From Patella vulgata (Eukaryota; Mollusca; Gastropoda; Patellidae): 64,000 nt of DNA. Below are positions 43,296-53,009 of this stretch, one piece after another. Each line of letters begins with the position of its first letter. Positions within the stretch are counted from its first letter, which is position 1. The notes beneath the pieces are model-generated. The model saw nothing but the letters and a program-made list of their open reading frames with translations, was not told the origin of the DNA and made no database searches. Location: NCBI RefSeq assembly GCF_932274485.2, contig NC_065883.2, positions 64,523,210 through 64,587,209 on the forward strand, given 5' to 3'. Both the position numbers and the translations under genes were made by a program.

Positions 43296-43684
43296 TTTAT
43301 TTTTGAAACATCTGTAATAATGGTAGTAAGGGAGGTAATTATTATTAAATTATGAAATCAATTGAGTTGGCATGCAGTTATTTATAGAACTATCTGTTTG
43401 TATTAATCAATAAAAACTAAGGTGATTAATACTTATATGTATGTCTCAACTTGATGTAGTATTGATTTTATAACAGTTATAATCGTAGGCGTACAGGACT
43501 ATTTTATGTGGGGGTGGTGGGGTGGCAGTGTTGAGTGCCCACATTTCTCTATTTCTGCACAACTATAAACAAACACGTATTTAACAATCTATTTTCGAAG
43601 AATATGAATATTGATAATTTTAGCGAGGGATTCTTGGTATTATCACATGAGTCCTACTAAAACCTTTCCAATTTTTTTGCAGGG

Positions 43685-43875
43685 GGGGGGGTGGGGGATC
43701 TGTCATTGAGTCTAGTGGTATGGTTTTGACTCCAAGCTTGCAGGTGACTACGAGTAGGGTCGCTTGTCTAACCTCCTTTGCGTAATCTAATTAATGAAAT
43801 AAAATTGTACCATATATTAGTCCCAAAATGACCTAGTTTGTGTCGAGTGGAAGTTAAACACCATTTCTCCCTTCC
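43685..43875 (+). mobile_element. SINE-A body and 3' end
   Basis: A G-run, then GATCTGTCATTGAGTCTAGT, GAGTAGGGTCGCTTGTC and GGAAGTTAAACACCATTTC. The A-box part is missing. Confidence 0.8.
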
Positions 43876-44354
43876 CTAAAAGATCGGCACACCACTGGGT
43901 TTAATAATAGAATATCTTACATCCGTGTCTGACATGATGAGTAGATATTTGTAGTCTATTAATGATTAATTATATGTCTGTTAATAGATAGTAAGATGCT
44001 TACAGATTTTGATGTATATATATAGAAAGCAATGACTGTCTTTCTAGAATAGTGTTTCCATAAAAGAACAAAGCTATCTTTAAGCTGGATCAGAGAATTT
44101 GCACTACCTCGCATGAACAGTAAATGCTGATTGAAAATATTGGAAATTTTCTGATTGTCTAAACTGTCTTTAGAGAATTGTCAGTTAAAATGCTTCAACC
44201 CATGCTTTCATCTTGTTCATTAATATGGCATTATAAGTCATAGTTCTCTGATAAGGATGTGAAGAATTTATTGATTTGGTTATCAAGAATGTTTTCCTTC
44301 AGTGGCACCATCTGGTTCAGCAATAACAATAGCAATTAACCTTGTGAAAATACA

Positions 44355-44530
44355 TGTTAAAGTGTGAGTCAAGTTGGCACAGTGAAGGAAGCGCTGACTC
44401 ATTTACCAGAAGGTGCCAGGTTTGATCCTGGTGTTGTCAGGATTTCCTATCCTTGTTCTGGCAAGGAAAGGGATCTAGTCATTTGGATAGGTCAAAAAAC
44501 TGAGGTGTACACCTGTTGGTGTACATTTAA
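44355..44530 (+). mobile_element. tRNA-headed SINE-B-like fragment
   Basis: GTTGGCACAGTGAAGGAAGC and B box CCAGGTTTGATCCTGG start a body with GGATAGGTCAAAAAACTGAG. The 3' half is absent. Confidence 0.6.
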
Positions 44531-44591
44531 AACAAATCTGTTGTTTTTACCTAATGCAATGTATCTAAATATAATATATCCTTGTCATCAT

Positions 44592-44959
44592 GAAATGAAA
44601 TGGGGTTTAACGTCCTACTGTTCTGCTCCTAACCTGGACTAATGAAGACGGGCATATGCCATACAGTGTGCTATGAGTGAAATTTTGCCCCGGGCAGTGG
44701 CGCTACGGCCTACTCTTATATCGAATTCCAACTGCCAAGGGATCTTTTACGTGCACGCCAATGTGTACAAGGGACCTCGGTTTTTCGTCCCATCCAAACG
44801 ACTAGACAGCTGTCCTTGCCAGGCCTTCCATCCTGCATCACTGACAAGGGGAAACCACGCCGGAAAATCTGAATAAACTTTCTCGGTCAATGCAGGGATC
44901 GAACACCCGACCTCCAGGCTAGCGAGCCAGCGTCTTACCCATTTAGCCATGTGACCCCC
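44592..44959 (-). mobile_element. SINE-B, full length, duplication CTTGTCATCAT
   Basis: Duplication at 44581-44591 and 44960-44970. Reverse strand: GAAATGAAATGGGGTTTAAC ... GTCTTACCCATTTAGCCATG. This is the probable source of the 37-kb copy. Confidence 0.97.
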
Positions 44960-45233
44960 CTTGTCATCATATCTTTCCTCCAAAAACAATCTACTATTCA
45001 CAGTTGTGTAAGGAACAAAAATTGTGGTCAGTCGGTGGTAAAAAAAAATATTTTTGTTACAATTTGGTTTTTTTTTTTGGGGGGGGGGGGGGAGTTGGAG
45101 TTGTATTGTCTATGTACAAGTATTTCTAGCTTATTTACTGTGTAAGGTTCTTGAAAATACTACCGAAATTTTAGTGTTGGAATTTGTCTAGAGAAAATCA
45201 CACCAAGACTGAGGTTTTAGACCCATGGAAATG

Positions 45234-45464
45234 GGGGGGTTGGATGGCCGAATGGTTAGCATGCGCACTCTGTATCATACAGTCTGTCATTGAGTCAACT
45301 GTCCAACCTCGTGGGCTTTCTCCGGGTCCTCCGGTTTCATCCCACTGCTAAAGACCCCTATGCGCAAGCAAATTATTGAAATAAAAATTAAACCATATGT
45401 TAGTCCCGAAATGACCTAGTTTGTGTCGAGTGGACGTTAAACCCCATTTCTCTCTCTCTCTCTC
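45234..45464 (+). mobile_element. SINE-A lacking the B-box region
   Basis: Duplication CCATGGAAATG at 45223-45233 and 45465-45475. The sequence jumps from GAGTCAACT to GTCCAACCTCGTGGG, losing about 48 bp with the B box, while both ends and the duplication are intact. Confidence 0.95.
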
Positions 45465-45895
45465 CCATGGAAATGAGAGAGAAAAGTTTAGGGTAAACAA
45501 AAATCAGGGTAAGGTAATCGTAATTGAGTCTTTCTTATCTTCTAAAACAATGAGTTAATTCTGCGACTAACATGCTAATTCTTTATTTTGATCAATCAGT
45601 TGCACTTGGTTGAGATATGAAATGATATCGAGCTTATTGTCCTACTTTTCTGCACGCATTAAACCATTCATCCACCCAACCCTACTAGTTTGTATTGGAA
45701 AGTGACACATGATTGAGTCAGGTGTCACCTCATCCCCATAGATTGTCTGTAGATATGTTGAAATAGAACAATCTGATAATAGTCTCACCTTTAACCTGTA
45801 ATATTCATGATATCCGTCTTTGATAGTTAGGTAGATATATGTATTACATAATTTTAATAGATAATGACCCCATTATCATATGAGTGAATACATCA

Positions 45896-46060
45896 TCTTA
45901 AAGGTGCATTATATAAGATTCAGATAAAGAGCTATAATAGTTCAGAAAAAGATAATGAAAAAGGAATCTATTGTAAATTTCCGTCAAATTATTTTAGTGG
46001 AGTTACGAGTGTTTCACGTTCCAACAAGAAATAGCTGATTGTCAAGTACCATTGCCATGA
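45896..46060. repeat. Family-B-like end fragment
   Basis: TTAAAGGTGCATTATATAAG and CAAATTATTTTAGTGGAG resemble the inverted end of 39243-39630. Confidence 0.5.
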
Positions 46061-46239
46061 TAATAAACAAAGTCTCGACTGTCAGTCCCTTTATTGTGTG
46101 AGGTCCATTTTAACATTAACCGATATATTCCTCAGATTGTCTGATCCATACCTGCTGTATCATAAGGTCTGTCACATCCCAAACTTAGGCTGCCTATCTA
46201 CAGCTAGCTCCGGCTGAGAATCACATTCTGGGAAGTATG

Positions 46240-46497
46240 ACGTAGATGGATCGCTGCGTGCAGTATGGGTCTGTCATTGAGTCAACTGGCATGGTTTCAA
46301 TTCCCCGATTGTACGTGACAAGGAGTAGGGTTGCCTGTCCAACCTCGTGGGCTTTCTCCGGGTCCTCCGGTTTCCTCACACTGCTAAAGACCCCTACGCA
46401 CAAGCGCATTATTGAAAAAAAATTGAACCATGCATTAGTCCCGAAATGACCCGATGGTTGCCGAGTGGACATTAAACCCCATTTCTCTCTCTCTCTG
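46240..46497 (+). mobile_element. SINE-A with damaged head
   Basis: GTCTGTCATTGAGTCAACTG through CCGATTGTACGTGACAAG to GGACATTAAACCCCATTTC and (TC)n. The A box is replaced by unrelated sequence. Confidence 0.88.
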
Positions 46498-46880
46498 TTG
46501 TTGCAAATTCACCGAACAATATTGGTTTGGTAATTGGTTTTATTCAACAAAACTCTTCAGTTTAATAAATTACATTGTACAAACAAATTCATATATTTCA
46601 AAATACAACATCTGCTAAGCAAGGTTTTTTTTGGTTGTTTTTTTTTTTTTTAATACATTGTATTAAAAGATTCAAGATAATTCCACATAGCCCATATCAG
46701 TAATTAGTACAATTTATTAGTAATGGATGTCGTCCAACTAAAATTTAGTCCACATCAATTTGATTTTCTATTCTTCAGGAACAACTGTAAAAAAATGTCT
46801 TCGGAAAAAACAGTTTTTTAAAATCCAAAAGTACATGGTTGTGCAGTTCAAGAGTTTTTAGTTTCAAATTTCAGTTTTAA

Positions 46881-47593
46881 AGTTCCCTTGTACAAACTGG
46901 GTGATTTATTGGTATATATGGACTAAAAATATATTCAAACCTATTAATCTGTCATAACTTTTCTTCAAATCCTTCTCTAACATTGTAATTGCGAAGGAAT
47001 GTCCTGCTATAAAAATTAAAAAAGTATTTATCGGGTGGTTATTTCCAATAAAAGTATGGTAATTTTGGTATATATGGAAAGTAGAGATATCCAATCTTAC
47101 TAGAAAAATACTGGATTCCCCGAAAAACACTCATGGAGCGTATACAGGACAAAAAATCAACAGCCCGACGGTTAGGAATTTCTGCACGCGTGATGTCAAA
47201 GGTCACACGCGAACATCAAGCGCATGATGTACATTTGTTGATAAAATTTATGAAGAGTTAGACGTACAACACTTTCTGAGATAAAAATTACAGAAAAAGA
47301 CACGGGTAGTGGATAATCCGAGAATTTAATTAGGATTCGATATTTGTAATAAATAGTAAGCGATTAAAGACAACATCGTCTTATGTATGCAATGAATTCT
47401 CCTCTGACTTCCAAGAGAGGTAAGTCACGTGACGTAGGCATGACCTGGTTTGATCGAATTTTTATAGTAGGACATTCCTTCGCAATTACAATGTTTGAGA
47501 AGGATTTGAAGCAAAATTATGACAAATTAATTAGTTTGAATATGTTTTTAGTCCATATACACCATTCAATCACCCAGTTTGTACACGGGAACC
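46881..47593. mobile_element. Family A element with ~130-bp inverted arms
   Basis: Left arm 46881-47016 and right arm 47456-47588 are inverted copies (GTACAAACTGGGTGATT, AAATCCTTCTC, CATTGTAATTGCGAAGGAAT). The central part is the reverse of 11435-12044. TTAA precedes the left end; none was seen on the right. Confidence 0.8.
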
Positions 47594-47671
47594 CATTTGG
47601 CTAGGAAAAAAAATGGCACAAATTCACTTCCTCTTTTTTTTTTATAAACATTTATGTCATCCTAAAAATTT

Positions 47672-47850
47672 GGGAGAGCGAGACATTAAGTAACAGTTTG
47701 ATACTGCATGATGGCGTCATGTTTTATCAATATATCACGCAATGTCTTGCACTTTCATTTCAATGAAATCATCACACAAAGTCTGATATTTTATCTAGTA
47801 TAAATAATTTGAAATAATGGTACACCAACATCAAAGGATAAAATAAATAT
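47672..47850. repeat. Family D repeat
   Basis: GAGAGCGAGACATTAAGTAA, CTAGTATAAATAATTTG and AATAATGGTACACCAACATC; compare 4676-4910. Confidence 0.75.
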
Positions 47851-48280
47851 GGCTTGATTTCTTTCACAGGAATTGTTTTCATATCTGTATATCATGACAA
47901 ATGAAGATAAAAACAATCTGCTACTACTCTCCTTAAAATCCATGTCTTACTACCAATTTAAAGAAGCTAGCTTGCCAGGCAACAAAACATGCCCACAGCA
48001 GCTAAGTCATCCAAAAATTGTTAATAGCATGTATGGAAAGTGATATTCTGTCGGCAATTCTTAATATACAACAGATTGATGGAAAAAAATTTCATTCATT
48101 ACATAGCAATAAGCCTGTCAGTACAGGAAAATATGAACAAAACATTAGCCTTAGATAGAAACGAGTTGTTACTGAGACATACATATTTCATTGTGGAGAA
48201 TAAATAATTTGAAATTATAAGTAGAGGTAGACAGTTGTTGATATAATAGAACACAATTCATTTCATTCATCTTTAATCTC

Positions 48281-48592
48281 TTAAGCGGTGAACAAATTAG
48301 CCGAATGATTCACCCTAATCAAACATGTTTGATATACTCAGCCGAACTATGTTCCCCTAGTATGCTCGCTTCGTCGAAGCATTCGTCTGATTGTAGAATT
48401 CATTAGCCAATCACCAGTCATATCGAAAAGTCATGTGATTGTTTGCAGACATGGTCGCTACCATGTTTAATCGAGATGCAATCGATTGGCTAATCGAGCA
48501 AAGGATTCGCCTAGTATGTCCAGTTATTCGGCCGAATCTCATTCAGCTGGAATTCAGGGTCGAATCATCCGACTAGCCTGTCCACCGCTTTA
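48281..48592. mobile_element. Family J MITE (~310 bp)
   Basis: AAGCGGTGAACAAATTAG / GACTAGCCTGTCCACCGCTT and CCGAATGATTC / GAATCATCCG pair as inverted ends. A TTA flank on each side fits a short duplication. Confidence 0.75.
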
Positions 48593-48596
48593 GCGG

Positions 48597-48812
48597 CCCG
48601 AATTGTTTAACGTGCACTTTAGAATATGAGGTTTGTCATTTAGTCTAGTGGCATGGTTTTGATTCCCAGCTTGTACGTGATAAGGAGTAGGGTCACCTGT
48701 CCAACTGGTAAAGACCCATATGTGAAAGCGAATTAAAATTAAACTATATGTTAGTCTCAAAATGACCTAGTTTGTGTTGAATGGGCCTTAAATACCATTC
48801 TCTTCTGTTTAA
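48597..48812 (+). mobile_element. SINE-A, old copy
   Basis: GTTTAACGTGCACTTTAGAA, GGTTTTGATTCCCAGCTTG and GTTAGTCTCAAAATGACC. It starts directly at the right end of the family J element. Confidence 0.75.
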
Positions 48813-50318
48813 CCTCTTAGATTGAATTTGATTGACTTTGATTGACCTATGTACATTCATTTGATGCTCATTGCATACACAAACAGATGGAATAATAAAT
48901 TATTTTAGATATTTCACAAAATAGGTGAACACTGTTTCTAATCCAGTAAAGCTAATCGCCAAACCATTTTATTCAGGAGGTTGCAGATTGATTCTATATC
49001 CAGTTCCTTTTGCATGGGACTTGAGTGAAAAAGCAATCATTATCTGTTTGGTTCCCTATTTTGATAATTGATTTATCATATTACTGGTTCTGCGAACATT
49101 TTTCTGCTATCTTTGTGAAACGCTCTGCTAGAGAGACTTAACAACCCAATTGTTTACTATAAGTACAAATCTTTAATCTGATATTGTATTTTTTATTTAT
49201 TTACATATTTTTACTCTTTTCTTTTTACATTGTATATATTGAATACAGTATATTATATTATGTCTACTTTTTTACCAAACTGATCAACAGTAAATATTCT
49301 ATTGGCTGCCAATATCACTGATAGAGATGACTTTGGCGCAAGTTAATTACCACTCAACAGTAACTTTGTTTCCTCTGTAAATTTAATTCTAAAACAATTT
49401 TTTTAATTATTAAGAGAAATAATAATGGTTTGAGGTATATGTGGATAAAAAATATTTCCTATTCAATGTAAATGGATACATAAAATTGTACGCAGAGGCG
49501 TGAATAGGTAGAAGAAGGCATCAATTCTGCCTGGACCAGTATCTAAGCAATACCTGTGTTATCAACGCTATATGATGTGACCTTATACATAAAACTATAC
49601 AGGGCGTGACCTTAAAGGTTAGTCATCTTGTATAGTGTTAAAAGAAGGCTTTAGCATTACTACTGTGAAACAGTTTGCCATTTTACATGCAAAACAGTCA
49701 AGTCTAAGGATGATTTTGTAAGTACCAGTAACTAATTATTATTATCCAGAGCCGAACCAGATACCGAATCAAACCGAACCATCATATTGATACCATATTC
49801 AGTGTCTAAATAAAACAGTTAGATTGCTTATTATCAAAGGCAAAGGGGCGCATGACTGGATTAGAAATAGTGTTCTCCACATTCATCACATTCAGATCCA
49901 AAAATGAGAAATCATTGTGCAATGAACTTCATATTTCAAATCTGTGAGCCCTAGAATTATGAATACAATATTCAAATTATTAAGATTTTTCATTGAAAAC
50001 TATCTAATAAAAGATTAAATATGGTAAAATATTTGATCTTAAGGCCATAGATTTAAACATATTTTTAACGTGAAAACAATGAGAATGTGAATATAATTAT
50101 GCATTAAAACAGACTGAATGTCAAACAATTGCATAAAACTTCATACAAATATATCACAGTGAGGAATATTCATGAGCAAGTATAATATTAGTCAAAACTC
50201 GGAACACCTAGACCAGGGTTTTTACTTCAAAATTTTGCCAGCAGGTCAACGTATTTTGTTTATCTTGAATAAGGAAAATATTATAAATAACAATACATCT
50301 TTATGGATTTACTACTTC
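48813..50318. other. Intergenic, no feature recognised
   Basis: AT-rich DNA with only short chance ORFs. No splice-consistent exon, SINE or clear inverted repeat was seen. Confidence 0.5.
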
Positions 50319-50402
50319 TTGGTTTATTACATGCAACATTTCAATACTCTTAAAGATACCTGTATGAGTATTGAAACCTTGCATGTAATAAACGAGTATT
50401 GA
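50319..50402. repeat. Short hairpin, second arm copied beyond a SINE
   Basis: GTTTATTACATGCAACATTT (50320) is inverted as GAAACCTTGCATGTAATAAA at about 50373. A third copy, GAAACGTTGCATGTAATAAA, follows the SINE at about 50666. Confidence 0.7.
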
Positions 50403-50658
50403 GAGAGAGATATGGGGTTTAACATCCACTTGACACAAACCAAGTCATTTTGGGACTACCACATCGTTCAATTTTATTTCAATAATTTGCTTGCACGTAG
50501 GGGTCTTTAGAAGTGGGAGGAAACCGGAGGACCTGAGAAAACACACAAGGTTGGACAAGCGACCCTACTCCTTGTCACAAACAACCGGCGAATTGACTCA
50601 ATGACAGACCGTATGATTCAGTGCGCACGTGCTAACCATTCGGCCATCCAACCCCGCA
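50403..50658 (-). mobile_element. SINE-A with duplication CGAGTATTGA
   Basis: Duplication at 50393-50402 and 50659-50668. About 25 bp around the B box are missing (ACAACCGGCGAATTGACTCA). Confidence 0.95.
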
Positions 50659-50689
50659 CGAGTATTGAAACGTTGCATGTAATAAACCA

Positions 50690-51267
50690 TAAAGTTGTGT
50701 TGTTATGAATATTATACCTCTACCTCTAAAAATCACTTAAGGATATTAAGACAATTTTTAGCATTATCCCAATTAAATGGCTTTTTTACGTAAGAAATCT
50801 ATAAATTTAACTGTCTTTCTTGTCTTTTATTTCAATTCTTTGAACCTCTGACAAATATGACTGAAACCAAGGCCCTGGCCTACATGTAGGATGATTTTAA
50901 TTTTGTTGAGAATTGACAATGGCCACTATTACAATATATGTGTTCATTATAACATCGCCAAATCAAATAATAGAGTTTAAACATTGTTTGATGTTTAAAA
51001 TCATTAAATAAAAATATTAATTGTTGGCCAAAGTAAAATTAGAAAAATAGCAAAGACACAGAAACATTTTTTTTTTTTTCACTTTTAAAAATACTATAGA
51101 TATATAAATAAATATATATATATATATATATACATGTAATATATGTGATCATCTCTGACACGCATGTTGTCTAGTTGTGTTTTGAGTTTTTGACTATTGT
51201 TTTATGAGTCAAAACTAGTCACATATTTCATACAGTACCGGGAGTAAACTAAAATATTAAATATTTA
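50690..51267. other. Intergenic with (TA)n tract
   Basis: A (TA)n run at about 51110-51135; otherwise nothing recognised. Confidence 0.5.
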
Positions 51268-51433
51268 TTAGGCCGTGCCAATTTGAATTTGAGTTCTTCA
51301 AGAATATCCATTGAAGTTTTGCTTCTCATTTCTTAGAATAAAACAAATTCTTAAGTTACAAAATTTGAAAGGGAAAAAAACAACATCCCTTAACAAGATC
51401 CCAAAGAACTTAATACAAAATTGGTCTGGCCTT
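51268..51433. mobile_element. Family G MITE
   Basis: TTAGGCCGTGCCAATTTGAA and inverted AAATTGGTCTGGCCTTA ends; TTGAGTTCTTCAAG inside. Confidence 0.7.
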
Positions 51434-51921
51434 ATATAGCACTCTTCAGTATGCCAAATGACAAATAATAAACATAAAATTTGCAACATTATTTATAGCA
51501 GGCTTAACTGCAGTTACAAATTTTGTCAAAAACACACAAAAAAATGGATTGAATGTTTTATACACTATTCAGCTCTCGAATTCATGGGTTCATTCTATCC
51601 AACAGAGAGCTTTGCGGATGTCTACAGTTTGGAATTCTCAATTCTCAAGTTATGGTCACTCAGTGCAAATATTAATAGCATGTGCTTGATGATAAATACT
51701 ACAGAATGGCACTTACAAAGCAAGATTGTTCACATTTGACAAATACAGGACAAACAGTTGAATTTATTTACAAGAAATGTAGGGAAATGAATGTTTTATC
51801 AAGTAAGTTTAAAGACACATGAGCGATGGTAAAACCAGTAAATTAAAGGAACTTTGTTTAAATACTGTTTCTAGAGTATACAGGTGTTGGCACATCTTAT
51901 AAACATATACAATACACAGAG

Positions 51922-52062
51922 AAATAGGGTTTAATGTCCAAATGACACAAACTAGGTCATTTCAGGACTAACGTATGGTTCAAGTTTATTTCAATAATTT
52001 GAAGTCTTTAGCTGTGGGAGAAAATCAATGCCACTGGAATCAATGACAGACCTTATGATCTT
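51922..52062 (-). mobile_element. SINE-A fragment
   Basis: GTTTAATGTCCAAATGACAC, ACTAGGTCATTTCAGGACTA and AATCAATGACAGACCTTATG; strongly shortened. Confidence 0.75.
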
Positions 52063-52517
52063 ATTTCTTTGTTTGCATTCTTAATGATAAACTTGGACAT
52101 TGAATAGCATTCTTAATGTTGAACAGCAGATAAATTTCCTATATCTAACCAATAAAAAAAACAACATCGGGCTACATCAAGTTAATAGTATTGATTGTTC
52201 AGTCTCATTAGTAATCATGGGGCTACATCAAGTTAATAGTCTTGATTGTTTAGTCTCTTTAGTCATCATTTAAAAAGACCAAACAACCAGATTTCTCTCC
52301 ACAATGACATGCATGGTTTTATAGATGCGTTGCTATGGTTTAATAGATGCTGGTCATTTGTAGTCTTTAACTTCAGGTCGCTCACCGTGGTTTTTAGGAT
52401 ATTTTATCCGATAATAATGAACATGTTTATAAAATTACCGCCATATTTCAAATACTGTTTACATTACTTGGAGGGGCACATTGTTACATATACCTCCAAG
52501 GGAGATAACTTGTTAAA

Positions 52518-52582
52518 ATGAAATGAAATGGGTTTTAACGTCCTATTGTTCTGCTCCTATACTGGGCTAATGAAGACGGAAC
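52518..52582 (-). mobile_element. SINE-B 3' terminal fragment
   Basis: GAAATGAAATGGGTTTTAAC, GTCCTATTGTTCTGCTCC and GGGCTAATGAAGACGG only; a 5'-truncated insertion of about 65 bp. ACTTGTTAAA on both sides (about 52507 and 52581) is a probable duplication. Confidence 0.8.
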
Positions 52583-53009
52583 TTGTTAAAAGCTTATCAC
52601 ACCTACAGAGTTTAATCAATAAACTGGACAGACTTTCTCAAATTGACTAGCTAATGAATAAAAGCTTTTCTAAATGATGGTCAATAAAACAGGTTTTGTT
52701 ATTTGAATACACAATAAAACAATCAAGTTTTTTTGGTTTTAACGAAAATATAAATATAAATAAAAACATAAACAAGATACGATAAACAATGACGGATACA
52801 TACAAAATCTACAATATACATAAAAAAATCTACAAATTACATGTATTTACATTTCATGTTCCTTCTCCAAGTTAATCAAATTATATAAACAATTTTCTTT
52901 TAAAAATAGTGGTTGAGGAGGTTTTTTTTACTGTTTCCGAAGATCCTCAATAAATTTGTGATTCAGCAGTTTTGTGAGTGATAATCATCCAACGGACCAC
53001 AGCTTATTT

